DNA of 64,000 nucleotides from Sphingobium sp. WTD-1 (GCF_030128825.1 NZ_CP119127.1:1550001-1614000), one strand, 5' to 3'; shown: positions 52,446-61,815, numbered from the stretch's first letter. The notes: generated from the letters alone by a model not told the origin. Program-made: numbers and translations.

Positions 52446-53375
52446 TTATGCGGCCTTGCTATGGGGCAGGGCTGCGTCGCTGCCGCAATGGTCGGCGAAC
52501 ATGTCGCACAGCCAGGCGATGGCCGGGTCGCGATGGGACCGCTCGTTCCACAGCAACCGATAGCCGAAGGTGCCGACCAGGTCCGGCGCGGGCAGGCAGG
52601 CCAGGTCATGGGTCCGGGCGATCGCTTCGGCCGCGCGGGTCGGCAGCGTCATCAGCGCGTCCGATCCCCGGATCATGTGCGGTGCCGCCTGGAAATAGGG
52701 CAGGCGGGCGATCACCCGCCGGCGCGGCGCCAGATCGCCCAGGCGCAGTGCGATCCGGTCGAAGCCGCTGTCGCTGACGACGAAGCTGATATGCGGGCAG
52801 GACAGGAAATCCTCGACCGACAAGGACCGGTCGGTCGGATGCGCCGCCAGCTTGTGATGGCGATCGACGACGCAACTGAACGTCTCGGTAAACAGGAAAC
52901 GCTCATAGGTCTGGGCCGGATCGGGATCGAGCCCGCTGATGATGAGGTCGATCTCGCCCGCGGTCAGCCGCGCCACCATGTCGCCGGTCAAAGGCACGAT
53001 GTCGATCGCCGCCAATGGTGCCGCGCGGCCGATATGCGGCAGGGTCGGCGCGACCACGGCGGCGACGCCGAAATCGGTCGATGCGACGCGGAACCGGCGA
53101 TCGAGCGTCGCCGGATCGAAACGCGGCGGTTCCAGCAGGCCGGCGGTCGTCGCCAGCCAGTCCTGCAAGGACGGCGCCAGTTCCTCCGCCCGCCGGGTCA
53201 ATTCCATGCCGCCAGCGGTGCGCACCAGCAGCGGATCGCCCAACAGACTGCGCAACTGCGCCAGCGACCGACTGACCGACGGATGGCTGACGCCCAGTTG
53301 CTGCGCCGTGCGCGTGACGCTTTTCGTGCGCAGCAACAGCCCCAGTATCACCAGGCTGTTAAGGTCGAAATGCAC
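52446..53375 (-). CDS. LysR-family transcriptional regulator
   Basis: A 309-residue LysR protein. The winged helix (1-60) begins HFDLNSLVILGLLLRTKSVTRTAQQLGVSHPSVSRSLAQLRSLLGDPLLVRTAGGM. The effector domain starts near residue 90 (RFRVASTDFGVAAVVAPTLPHI). The start is taken at GTG 53375; a TTG at 53387 is possible. It lies between two TonB-dependent receptor genes: the FepA-like one downstream on the same strand, and the second one divergent. Either could be its target. Confidence 0.88.
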   Translation of the reverse strand: MHFDLNSLVILGLLLRTKSVTRTAQQLGVSHPSVSRSLAQLRSLLGDPLLVRTAGGMELTRRAEELAPSLQDWLATTAGLLEPPRFDPATLDRRFRVASTDFGVAAVVAPTLPHIGRAAPLAAIDIVPLTGDMVARLTAGEIDLIISGLDPDPAQTYERFLFTETFSCVVDRHHKLAAHPTDRSLSVEDFLSCPHISFVVSDSGFDRIALRLGDLAPRRRVIARLPYFQAAPHMIRGSDALMTLPTRAAEAIARTHDLACLPAPDLVGTFGYRLLWNERSHRDPAIAWLCDMFADHCGSDAALPHSKAA

Positions 53376-53698
53376 GCCGCCAAGCAAGAGGGACCGATCC
53401 GTTCCTTAAGGATAATGCGGACCATTCTTAACTGGAGCGTCGGTCAGGGTCCAGTCCCGTTGCATTTCCGGACTGTTGCGCGGCGCGATCGGTGCCGATT
53501 GACAGGCCCCGTCATCCGGATTTATGAAATAACCTGTATCACATCTTCGTCGATCAAAAGCCTGTGCGCCTGCAATCATTGTGTCCGGGGCAACAGGTGC
53601 GACGATGGTGAAAGGGATGGGTGCCGTCTGTGCGGCGCTCGATGCCGTGACGGTCGATCCAGCATATAAGGGCCGCGCGGTCTGGATGGGAGGATGCC
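53376..53698. other. 323-base divergent control region
   Basis: Between lysR and the second receptor. It holds TTAAG (53406) and CTTAA (53427) in inverted orientation and a CCTTAAGG palindrome at 53404-53411. These are possible LysR contacts but weakly supported. No gene is evident. Confidence 0.4.
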
Positions 53699-56188
53699 AT
53701 GACACGCCGTTTCCGGACGTTGCTTTTCTGCGCCTGCGCGATTCTGCCCACCTTGCCGGTTCAGGCTCAGGACAGGGCCAGCGTGACCCAGGACATCATC
53801 GTCACCGCCCGCCGCACCGAGGAACGGCTGCAGGACGTGCCGATCTCGATCACCGTGTTCAACCAGGAAGAACTGGCCAACCGCAATGTCGTCAATGCGC
53901 AGGATCTGGCCGCCTATACCCCCTCGCTGTCCGCCAACGGCAATTTCGGCAGCGAAAATAGCAGTTTCGCCATTCGCGGCTTTGCCCAGGATATCGGCAC
54001 CGCGCCCTCGGTCGGCGTCTATTTCGCCGATGTGGTCGCGCCGCGCGGCGCCTCCAACGGCCTGCCCTCGGGCGATGGTGCCGGGCCGGGTGCCTTTTTC
54101 GACCTGCAGAATGTCCAGATATTGAAGGGGCCGCAGGGCACCCTGTTCGGTCGCAATACGACCGGCGGCGCGATCCTGCTGGTACCGCAGAAGCCGACCG
54201 ACGAATTTTCCGGCTATGTCGAAGGATCGGTCGGCAATTATGACATGTGGCGGGGCCAGGCGGTGGTCAACGCGCCGCTCGGCGACCGGGCGCGGATGCG
54301 CATCGGCGTCGACCGGCAGAAGCGCGACGGCTATATGCGCAACGGCAGCGGCATCGGCCCCGACCGGTTCGGCGATGTCGACTATATCGCGCTGCGCGCC
54401 AGCCTGGTCGTTGATCTGACTCCCGATCTCGAAAACTACACCATCCTGTCCTACAGCGATTCCAGCAATAACGGCCCGATCCAGAAGCTGGTCGCAGCCG
54501 CGCCGGAGGGGCTGGGCCAACTCGCCTATGGCCAGTTGCTGCGCCAGGGCAGCGGTTTCTATGACGTCATGCAGTCCCTGGAAGACCCCTATTCCAAGAC
54601 CGAGCAGTGGCAGCTGATCAACACCACCAGCTGGCAGGCGAGCGATACGCTGACGGTCAAGAATATCGTCAGCTATGCGCAGTTGAAGCAGCGCATGAAT
54701 GCGCCGCTGTTCGGCACCGATTTCGTCGTCGATTTCGCCGCGATCAATCCCTTCCTCGCTGCGCTGGGCAGCTATCATCTGCCCTTCACCACGGTGACGT
54801 CGATTCCGGGCGGCTATACCGCGAACCAGTCGACCTTTACCGAGGAACTGCAATTGCAGGGGCGCTCGGGCGATGGCCGGCTCAACTGGCAGGTGGGCGG
54901 CTATCTGGAGGTCAGCGAACCGCTGGGCATGAGCGGCAGCCAGTCGCCTTTTCTGGCGTCCTGCACCGATTCCGCCACGCTGCAATGCACCGATCCGCTG
55001 GGTTTCCTGTCCAATCTCGATCCGACCATCCCGGCGTTCGCCAAGCCGATCCATGCCGGCACCGTCAATTATACGGCGGGGCGCACCAATTTCCACAATG
55101 TCGGCCTCTATGCGCAGGCAACCTATGCGCTGACCGATCAGCTGAAACTGACCGGTGGTTTCCGCTACACCTGGGACCATTCGCGCAATGTCAGCGACCA
55201 GCGCACCTATATCGTCGCCTATCCCCCGCAATATGGCGCCTTCAATCCGGCGGCGGCCTATCGCTGCACCAATCCGCAGGCGGCGGCGACCAATTGCGTG
55301 TCGCATTATTATCAGTCGTCGGAAAAGCCGACCTGGCTGGTCGACCTCGATTACAACCCGACCCAGGACATATTGCTCTACGCCAAATATGCGCGCGGCT
55401 ACCGCGCCGGCACGATCGTCCCCAATATCACCGCGCCGCTCAACATCGTCGAGCCGGAGAAGGTGGACAGCTATGAGCTGGGCCTCAAGACCAGCTTTGG
55501 CGGCGCGCTGCGCGGCACCTTCAACCTGGCCGGCTTCTATAATGATTTTTCCAACCAGCAATTGCAGGTCGGCTTCAACGCGCGGCCGCTGTCGGGACAG
55601 GCGTCCACCGCCGCGCCGGTCAATGCCGGCAAGTCGGAGATATGGGGGCTGGAGGCCGATGCCTCGCTCACCCCGTTCCAGGGACTGGTGCTGACCGGCG
55701 GCTACACCTATCTGCGCACCAAGATCAAATCGGTGCCCGATTTCTCCAGCTTCAACGACCCCAATTATATCCTGGCGGCGCCGTTCCAGCCCGGCGATCC
55801 CGAAGTGCTGTCGCCGCGCCACAAGGTCACGGTCAGCGGCACTTACACCCTGCCGCTGGATGAGGAGAAGATCGGCCGCATCTCCTTCGGCGCGACCTTC
55901 ACCCATCGGTCCTCGATGCTGGTCAACTATACCGACCGTACCAATCCCGATCCGTCGATCGCAGCGCTCAGCACGCTGGCGCCGCTCGATCTGCTGAACC
56001 TCAACGCCAGCTGGAACAATATCGCCGGCGCGCCCATCGACCTCAGCCTGTTCATGACCAATGTGACCAAGGAAAAATATTACAGCTTCATCGCCGGGCT
56101 GGGATCGCCCAGCGTGAATTTCGAGACGGCGATGCTGGGCGAACCGCAAATGTATGGCGCGCGCCTACGCTTCCGCTTCGGCGGATAA
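53699..56188 (+). CDS. TonB-dependent receptor, large type
   Basis: An 829-residue outer-membrane receptor with GGAGGATGCC before its ATG. Signal peptide RRFRTLLFCACAILPTLPVQAQ, then a TonB box-like DIIVTARRTEERLQDVP. The plug includes LSANGNFGSENSSFAIRGFAQDIGTAPSVGVYFADVV and LKGPQGTLFGRNTTGGAILLVPQKP, the phrase of the IMAGE/FecA-like broad sphingomonad group rather than siderophore types. The barrel ends ARLRFRFGG. Substrates of this group include aromatics and glycans. It is divergent from LysR and next to a galactosidase gene, so a sugar ligand is plausible. Confidence 0.9.
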   Translation: MTRRFRTLLFCACAILPTLPVQAQDRASVTQDIIVTARRTEERLQDVPISITVFNQEELANRNVVNAQDLAAYTPSLSANGNFGSENSSFAIRGFAQDIGTAPSVGVYFADVVAPRGASNGLPSGDGAGPGAFFDLQNVQILKGPQGTLFGRNTTGGAILLVPQKPTDEFSGYVEGSVGNYDMWRGQAVVNAPLGDRARMRIGVDRQKRDGYMRNGSGIGPDRFGDVDYIALRASLVVDLTPDLENYTILSYSDSSNNGPIQKLVAAAPEGLGQLAYGQLLRQGSGFYDVMQSLEDPYSKTEQWQLINTTSWQASDTLTVKNIVSYAQLKQRMNAPLFGTDFVVDFAAINPFLAALGSYHLPFTTVTSIPGGYTANQSTFTEELQLQGRSGDGRLNWQVGGYLEVSEPLGMSGSQSPFLASCTDSATLQCTDPLGFLSNLDPTIPAFAKPIHAGTVNYTAGRTNFHNVGLYAQATYALTDQLKLTGGFRYTWDHSRNVSDQRTYIVAYPPQYGAFNPAAAYRCTNPQAAATNCVSHYYQSSEKPTWLVDLDYNPTQDILLYAKYARGYRAGTIVPNITAPLNIVEPEKVDSYELGLKTSFGGALRGTFNLAGFYNDFSNQQLQVGFNARPLSGQASTAAPVNAGKSEIWGLEADASLTPFQGLVLTGGYTYLRTKIKSVPDFSSFNDPNYILAAPFQPGDPEVLSPRHKVTVSGTYTLPLDEEKIGRISFGATFTHRSSMLVNYTDRTNPDPSIAALSTLAPLDLLNLNASWNNIAGAPIDLSLFMTNVTKEKYYSFIAGLGSPSVNFETAMLGEPQMYGARLRFRFGG

Positions 56189-56280
56189 ACGGGCACCGGC
56201 GACCGCGAAAATTGATCCATGTCTAGGACGGCGCTTCCGGCGGCTGCTAGGTTGCATGGCAATCAAGCGGAGTCGGTTCG

Positions 56281-56484
56281 ATGGACGTGATCACGGATGC
56301 TGCCTATCTGTTTCGCCGGTCGCGCGACGAGACGCGCAAAGCCGACGAAGCCCGTGAACGCGGCGACGCGGTGTGCGTGATTGCTGCGCACAATGAACTG
56401 GCGCTGCGCTACAAGGTCCGCGCCCTGTCGCTGTCCAGCGGCGCGGTTCCCTGCATCGACGCGACCGGGCGACGATCGGCCTAA
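56281..56484 (+). CDS. Small hypothetical protein
   Basis: A 67-residue soluble protein starting at ATG 56281. MDVITDAAYLFRRSRDETRKADEARERGDAVCVIAAHNELALRYKVRALSL reads as a helical, charged chain with no signal peptide. It ends by overlapping the convergent beta-galactosidase stop by four bases. No family recognised. Confidence 0.5.
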   Translation: MDVITDAAYLFRRSRDETRKADEARERGDAVCVIAAHNELALRYKVRALSLSSGAVPCIDATGRRSA

Positions 56485-58898
56485 TCCTTTGTGCCCTGCA
56501 GGCTGATGCGGCCGGGTTTCAGCCCCGGCGCACTGACCTGTAGCGTGATTGCGCCCGGCTTGCCGGTGCCGCGCAGGAAGGCGACCGCCTTGCCGCCCAC
56601 CGCCGCGCGTTGTGGCGAGGCAAAGGCCGTGTGATCGGTGACGCTGCCATTGTCGAAGGCGACGACGCGGCCCGGCCCCGATATTGTTGCGCTCAGCAGC
56701 GGCGTCGCACCGGGCACCAATATGCCCTTCGCGTCCACCACTTCGGCCCGCACCGCGACGACATCGTCGAAGCCGCTGCCGATGGTCTTGGCCTCGGGCA
56801 CCAGCCGGATCGCTGCGGGGGCGCCGGCGCTGCGCAGCATGTCCTCCGCCACCTTTGCGCCGCCGCGATAGCCGATCGCGCGCAGTTCGCCCGGCGCATA
56901 GTCGACGTCCCATGTGATCGCGCTGTCGTCCGCGTTGCGCGGCTTGCGCCCCAGCGACTTGCCGTTGAGGAACAGCTCGACCGCGTCGCTGTTGCTGTAG
57001 ACCTCGACCTTTTCCTTGTGTGCCGCGCGATTGTCAGGCGACCAGTCGGTCAGCGCGCCCGGCCCCTTTGGCTGGGGCAGGGCGATGCCGACCATGGTGG
57101 GCATCTCGCTGATGTCGATCACCTCGGTCACGCGCCGGGCCAGCTTCACCACCGGTTTTTCCGACCACCAGCTCGCCCGCTCCCAGCCGATCGGCTTCAC
57201 TCCGTCGACCCGGTCGACCAGGCCGGACGGGTTGCTGATCGCTGGCCATCCCGCCCGGTCCGCCTCGCCCAGATAATCGACGCCGGTCCACAGGAACATG
57301 CCGGCATAGGCCGGGTCGTCCCGCACCACGAGCCAGCTTGACCGGTTCTTGCTGTTCTCCGTGCCGATGATCTTGCGGCTGGGCTTGTCGGCATGGGCCT
57401 TCGCCAGTTCATTCTCGCGATAATTCTGGCCCACCACGTCCAGCAGGTCGGCGGTGCCATTCTCATAATCATGGGTGGTGTTGGGGCGGAACAGCGCCAT
57501 CGTCACCGGCCGGGTCGGATCTTCGGCATGGAAGATGTCCTTCAGGCGGGTGATGATCGACTGCGCCACCAGCGGATAGGGCGTGTCGTGAATCTCGTTG
57601 CCGATCGACCAGATGACGATGCTGGGATGATTGCGATCACGCCGCACGAAATCGCGCGCGTCGATCGACGACCAGTCGGTGAAATAGAGATGATAATCCT
57701 GCGGGTTCTTTGCCACCGTCCACATGTCGAAGCCCTCGTTCATGACGATCAGGCCAAGCCGGTCGCACAGGTCGAGAAATTCGGGCGAGAAGGGGTGATG
57801 AGCGGTGCGCACCGCATTTACGCCCAGCGCCATCAGCCCCTTGAGCCGCCGCTCATAGACGGCCAGCGGCACCGCCATGCCGAACGGCCCGCCATCGGCA
57901 TGGATGGCGACGCCCTTCAGCTTGATGTTGCGGTCATTGAGCCAGAAACCGCTCGCCGCCTCGAACCGGGCATCGCGAATGCCGAAGGGGACGCGCTCCT
58001 CGTAGAGCAGCCGCCCGTCGGTGGCGCGCACGCGCAGCAGCGCCTGGTGCATCGCCGGATCGCCAATGTCCCAGCGGCGCGGATCGGCCAGGGTGCCGCT
58101 GACATCCATCTGGGTCGCGCGGCCGGCCGGCAGGCTGATGCTCTGGCCGGTGAAGGTCGCAATGCTGCGGCCGTCCGGCCCCTCGATCACCGCCTCCAGC
58201 CGCGCCTCGACCGGGGCAGCGCCCTGGTTCATCACGCTGCTGCCGATGGCAAGGTCCGCGCTCTTTGCGTCCAGCTTCGCCACGCGCACGGTGCTGCCCC
58301 ATGTTTCGGCATGGACATCGCCCAGGGTGAGGATGCGGACATGGCGATAGATGCCGCCGCCCGCATACCAGCGCGAGGCGGGTTGGGCGGAGGTGTCGGC
58401 GCGCACTGCAAGCACATTCTCCTGCCCGGCGGATTTCAGATGCTGGGTGATCTCGTAGCGGAAGCTGGCATAGCCGCTCGGCCGATGGCCGACATGCTGG
58501 CCGTTTATCCACACGCCCGACCGCTCCATCACGCCGTCGAATTCGACGAAGACGCGCTGGCCGGCGCTGGCCGGCGGCAGGGTGAAATGCTTGCGATACC
58601 AGGCGACGCCGGTGGGCAGGAAGCCGCCCGATCCGGTCGCGGGCGCATGTTCTTCGAACGGCCCGGATATCGCCCAGTCATGCGGCAGGTCGATCGACTG
58701 CCAGCCGGCATCTGCAAAGCCGGGCTGTTCCGCGGTCGCGACATCGCCCTGATGGAAGCGCCAGCCGGCATCGAAATTCTGCGCGCCGGTCGGCTGGGCA
58801 AAGGTGGGGGCGGGCAGGGCGATCAATAGCGCCAGCGCCAGGCCGGCGGCACTCCGCCCGATCATCTTGCGCATCCGTGCGTTCCGTCCCGTCGCCAT
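56481..58898 (-). CDS. galB: Secreted GH2 beta-galactosidase (GalB-like)
   Basis: An 805-residue glycoside hydrolase of family 2. Signal peptide SAAGLALALLIALPAPTFAQP, then the jelly-roll sugar-binding domain (about 40-220, FDAGWRFHQGDVATAEQPGF). The TIM-barrel core is next, with the acid/base Glu in SIVIWSIGNEIHD and the nucleophile Glu in RKIIGTENSKNR. The C-terminal part (about 600-800) carries Ig-like domains (VEVYSNSDAVELFLNGKSLG). It probably cleaves beta-galactosides in the periplasm. It faces the GntR, permease and lactonase genes. Confidence 0.9.
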   Translation of the reverse strand: MATGRNARMRKMIGRSAAGLALALLIALPAPTFAQPTGAQNFDAGWRFHQGDVATAEQPGFADAGWQSIDLPHDWAISGPFEEHAPATGSGGFLPTGVAWYRKHFTLPPASAGQRVFVEFDGVMERSGVWINGQHVGHRPSGYASFRYEITQHLKSAGQENVLAVRADTSAQPASRWYAGGGIYRHVRILTLGDVHAETWGSTVRVAKLDAKSADLAIGSSVMNQGAAPVEARLEAVIEGPDGRSIATFTGQSISLPAGRATQMDVSGTLADPRRWDIGDPAMHQALLRVRATDGRLLYEERVPFGIRDARFEAASGFWLNDRNIKLKGVAIHADGGPFGMAVPLAVYERRLKGLMALGVNAVRTAHHPFSPEFLDLCDRLGLIVMNEGFDMWTVAKNPQDYHLYFTDWSSIDARDFVRRDRNHPSIVIWSIGNEIHDTPYPLVAQSIITRLKDIFHAEDPTRPVTMALFRPNTTHDYENGTADLLDVVGQNYRENELAKAHADKPSRKIIGTENSKNRSSWLVVRDDPAYAGMFLWTGVDYLGEADRAGWPAISNPSGLVDRVDGVKPIGWERASWWSEKPVVKLARRVTEVIDISEMPTMVGIALPQPKGPGALTDWSPDNRAAHKEKVEVYSNSDAVELFLNGKSLGRKPRNADDSAITWDVDYAPGELRAIGYRGGAKVAEDMLRSAGAPAAIRLVPEAKTIGSGFDDVVAVRAEVVDAKGILVPGATPLLSATISGPGRVVAFDNGSVTDHTAFASPQRAAVGGKAVAFLRGTGKPGAITLQVSAPGLKPGRISLQGTKD

Positions 58899-58925
58899 AT
58901 CGGCCCCCTCTCCAGAATATGTCCA

Positions 58926-58953
58926 CTATGTGGCGCTATGGCGCCCTATGTGG
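58926..58953 (-). promoter_or_regulatory. CTATGTGG direct repeats in the galB promoter region
   Basis: CTATGTGG at 58926-58933 and again at 58946-58953, 20 bp apart, with GGCGC-TATG-GCGCC between them. The first copy is 28 bp upstream of the galB start. Two half-sites about two helical turns apart suit a dimeric repressor such as the GntR-type protein nearby. Confidence 0.35.
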
Positions 58954-59155
58954 GTATATGGCTACAGGAGTGGCGGGCCGATGCCAAGCGGCTTTGCCGG
59001 CCTTGCGGGGCGGGCGGCGACGCGACAGGCAAATCTCCTACGAAGTTCACAGTGTCGTGCGCGGATTCGAGCGAAATGCGCCGCAAACGTGCCCATGACA
59101 CGCCTGCCACGCGACGGCGACGCGTCGGTGGGGTCATGATGCGGGTCATCCCGAT

Positions 59156-59221
59156 GCGACACCGACGCGACATCCAGGCGACAGCGAAGCGACAGATCAG
59201 CGCCGCTGATGCGCGTGAACG
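59156..59221. repeat. 11-bp-phased GCGACA array, copy B
   Basis: GCGACA starts at 59156, 59167, 59178 and 59189, each exactly 11 bp after the last. GCG words continue the phase at 59200 and 59211. The spacer bases vary, so the six-base core is what is kept. The array is noncoding (11 is not a multiple of three). It lies between galB and the GntR gene. Confidence 0.65.
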
Positions 59222-59426
59222 CGGGGAGGCATGGAGGGGGAGGGGCCATCCCACAGGATAGATCAGAGAAAGGCCGAGTAGGAAAGCTTGTGGCCAGAAG
59301 CGACCGAAGCGGACATGTCCCATCCCGTTTACGGGAGGGGAATGGCGGGAAACTACCCTCGCCGTCATCCGGCGAAGGCCGCAATCTCTTCCTTCGAGCA
59401 GGCAGAGACCGATTTTCCGAACGCCC

Positions 59427-60101
59427 TCACGGCATCAGGCGGCGGCGCCCTTCCCACAGATGCCAGCGCATCGCCAGCGCGGCGCCCTCGGCATCCTGGG
59501 CGCGGATGGCGGCGACGATCTGTTCATGTTCGCGCAGCATGGTCGCGATCACCTCGGGCGGGCGCGATCGGCTGATGTCGACGCCGGCGCGCATGATCTT
59601 GTCGACATCGGCATGGAGCGCATCGAAGGCGATGAGGAAGGCCGGGTTGCCGGTCGCCTCGGCAATGCGGCGGTGCAGTTCCATATCCTCGGCATGGGCC
59701 GGTTCGCTCGACAGGAGGGCGATGCGCAGCATCTCCATCCCCTCCTCGACATGGGCCATTTCAAGCGGGCTGCGGCGGGTGGCGGCAAGGCGTGCGGCCT
59801 CCGCCTCCAGCACGAAGCGCACTTCATAGCTGCCCAATGTGCCGGGCAGCTCGGCCGCCGGCATGAAGGCGGCGAGCCGCTGGGGACGGCTTTTCACGAA
59901 GGAGCCGGCACCCCGGCGGGCTTCGGTGATGCCGTCCGAGGCGAGGCGGACCAGCGCCTCGCGCACGATCGCGCGGGAGACTCCGAACCGTTCCGCCAGC
60001 GCCGCCTCCGACGGCAGGCGGTCACCGACCGCCAAATCCTGGTCGTTGATGATCTCGACGATGCCGGCATAGGCATGGTCGGACAATCGGGCCTGGTTCA
60101 T
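59427..60101 (-). CDS. GntR-family regulator, FadR subfamily
   Basis: A 224-residue regulator. The N-terminal winged helix has DRLPSEAALAERFGVSRAIVREALVRLASDGITEARRGAGSFV. The C-terminal FCD ligand domain follows (about 90-215) with FVLEAEAARLAATRR and metal-binding histidines in ELHRRIAEATGN and REHEQIVAAIRAQD. FadR-type members near sugar-acid genes usually respond to aldonates or uronates. It lies 84 bp before the gluconate-type permease gene on the same strand, so it is probably the local repressor. Confidence 0.9.
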   Translation of the reverse strand: MNQARLSDHAYAGIVEIINDQDLAVGDRLPSEAALAERFGVSRAIVREALVRLASDGITEARRGAGSFVKSRPQRLAAFMPAAELPGTLGSYEVRFVLEAEAARLAATRRSPLEMAHVEEGMEMLRIALLSSEPAHAEDMELHRRIAEATGNPAFLIAFDALHADVDKIMRAGVDISRSRPPEVIATMLREHEQIVAAIRAQDAEGAALAMRWHLWEGRRRLMP

Positions 60102-60185
60102 CGGCGCACCTGTGGATCGCTGGGCAACATCCTGTGACTCCTAGTCATGAGAGGCTGCTGACGACAAGCGTCGGCAGCGCCTCGT

Positions 60186-61532
60186 TCAGAAGATGCTGCT
60201 GGCGACGAGCACCAGCAGCAGGCCGACGACTGCGACCACGGTTTCCATGATCGACCAGGTCTTGAACGTGCCCGGCATGTCGGTGCCGAGATAGGATTTG
60301 ACCAGCCAGAAGCCGGGATCATTGACGTGGGAGAAGAAGAGCGAGCCGGCGCCGATCGCCAGCACCATCCATTCGGGCTCCACGCCTGATGCGGCGACCA
60401 GCCCCTGCATCACGCCGGCGGTGGTGATCGTCGCGACGGTGGCCGAGCCGGTGGCGAGGCGGATGCAGACCGACACGCCCCAGGCGAGCAGGATCGGCGA
60501 AATCGCGCCACCCGCCGCAAAGCGGACCAGCAGATCAGAAAGTCCGGCCGTCACCAGCACCTGCTTGAGCGCGCCGCCCGCGCCGATCGCCAGGATGATG
60601 CCGCCGGCCGGGATCATCGCCTCGGTCCAGATCGCATTCTGGATCTTGGCGTCGGTGATGCGGCGGCCGAACAGCAGCGGCAGCGCCACCAGCACCGCGA
60701 TCAGCAGCGCGACGACCGGATCGCTGACCCATCCGAGCCAGTGGAAATGCGGCGCGACCGACGCCGGCAGCAGCGCCACCGCCTGTCCCGCCGCGATCAG
60801 CACCACCGGCAGCAGCACGGCGGCGAGCGCCCGGCCGACCGAGGGGGTGGCGACATCGACCTTGACCGGATCGAGCAGCGGCGGGTTCAATTTCACGCCG
60901 GGCGCGGTGAAGCGGGCCAGCAGCGGGCCGGCGATGATCGCGGTCGGGATGCCCACGATCAGGCCATAGAGAAGGGTGAGGCCAAGATTGGCGCCGAGCG
61001 CATTGACCGCGAGCAAGGGGCCGGGATGCGGCGGCACCAGCGCATGGACCACCGACAGGCCCGACAGCGCGGGCAGCATCAGCTTGAGCTTGGCCGTATC
61101 GCCATTCTGCCCGGCGGGCAGCGCGGCGGCGGCCGACGCGACGATCGGCAGCAGCAGGACCAGGCCAGTCTCGAAGAAGAGTGGCAGGCCGATGACGATG
61201 GCGGTGAACAGGCTGGCCCAGGGCGCCCCCTTCACGCCGGAGAGGCGCAGCGCCGAGCGGGCAAGGCCGCCGGCGCCGTCCGACAATTGCAGCATGGCGC
61301 CCAGGCCCAGGCCCAGCGCCACGACCAGGCCGGTGCCGCCCAATATGGTGCCCGCGCCCTTTTCGACCGCCTTGGCGGTTTCCTCCATCGGCAGGCCGGC
61401 GATCAGGCCGACGGTGAAGGCACCGCACAGCAGGCCGACAAAGGGATGGAGCCGGCCGCGGATGATGAGGGCGATGGAAAGGGCGATGCCGATGACGGCG
61501 GCGATCAGCAGGCGATAATCGGCGGGGGTCAT
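60186..61532 (-). CDS. GntP-family gluconate:H+ symporter
   Basis: A 448-residue permease with about 12-14 hydrophobic helices. GntP signatures are VGLLCGAFTVGLIAGLPMEETAKAVEKGAGTILGGTGLVVALGLGLGAMLQ and SLFTAIVIGLPLFFETGLVLLLPIV, and SGLSVVHALVPPHPGPLLAVNALGANLG near the middle. The family transports gluconate and related sugar acids. The ATG is 283 bp from the divergent LuxR-type gene. It lies downstream of the FadR-type regulator's start only if read from the other end; both genes run leftwards. Confidence 0.93.
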   Translation of the reverse strand: MTPADYRLLIAAVIGIALSIALIIRGRLHPFVGLLCGAFTVGLIAGLPMEETAKAVEKGAGTILGGTGLVVALGLGLGAMLQLSDGAGGLARSALRLSGVKGAPWASLFTAIVIGLPLFFETGLVLLLPIVASAAAALPAGQNGDTAKLKLMLPALSGLSVVHALVPPHPGPLLAVNALGANLGLTLLYGLIVGIPTAIIAGPLLARFTAPGVKLNPPLLDPVKVDVATPSVGRALAAVLLPVVLIAAGQAVALLPASVAPHFHWLGWVSDPVVALLIAVLVALPLLFGRRITDAKIQNAIWTEAMIPAGGIILAIGAGGALKQVLVTAGLSDLLVRFAAGGAISPILLAWGVSVCIRLATGSATVATITTAGVMQGLVAASGVEPEWMVLAIGAGSLFFSHVNDPGFWLVKSYLGTDMPGTFKTWSIMETVVAVVGLLLVLVASSIF

Positions 61533-61722
61533 CGGCCATGGCCTCCCTGGCTGAACATCCGGCCAAATTGCACCGATCGACGATATGGTAACGCCATCCC
61601 CACCCTCTCTTTCCTATGCGCTGTCGGTCATTCGCACGGCGAATCCCGAAAATCTGTTGGACAGGTTATAGCTGTATTTCGGTCACACGCTAGGATATTT
61701 CCCGAATATTGCAAATTTTCGC

Positions 61723-61752
61723 TTGAACCTGTCTGACTGATTCCAGTATCGT
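61723..61752 (+). promoter_or_regulatory. Possible promoter of the solo LuxR/oxidoreductase/lactonase genes
   Basis: TTGAAC (61723-61728) and TATCGT (61747-61752) are 18 bases apart. The -10 overlaps the perfect CGTTAGCGCTAACG palindrome, so a bound repressor would block RNA polymerase. Confidence 0.4.
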
Positions 61753-61763
61753 TAGCGCTAACG
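61750..61763. promoter_or_regulatory. LacI-family-type operator
   Basis: CGTTAGCGCTAACG, a perfect 14-bp palindrome with the central CG typical of LacI/GalR-family sites. It lies on the proposed -10 and 52 bp before the solo LuxR gene. No LacI-family gene is in the window, so the regulator must lie elsewhere. Confidence 0.55.
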
Positions 61764-61815
61764 AATCCTGGGCCGAACCAGGCCCCAACGCGGATCAATC
61801 ACAGGGAGAGGCAGG

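Larger units (their letters stand above)
58899..59426. other. 528-base gap: galB promoter region and phased repeats
   Basis: This stretch holds direct CTATGTGG repeats close to galB, the 11-bp-phased GCGACA array, and an inverted CATGAC/GTCATG pair (59094 and 59133). Beyond 59222 lies CG-rich DNA without a gene I can support. Confidence 0.5.

Noticed and set aside
53404..53431. CCTTAAGG and TTAAG/CTTAA inverted pair as a LysR operator
   Set aside because: The match is short and imperfect and the half-site spacing (16 bases) does not suit a T-N11-A site. Kept only as a note on the gap.
59094..59138. CATGAC and GTCATG inverted pair 33 bases apart
   Set aside because: Six-base arms at this distance are expected by chance and do not stack with the 11-bp array.
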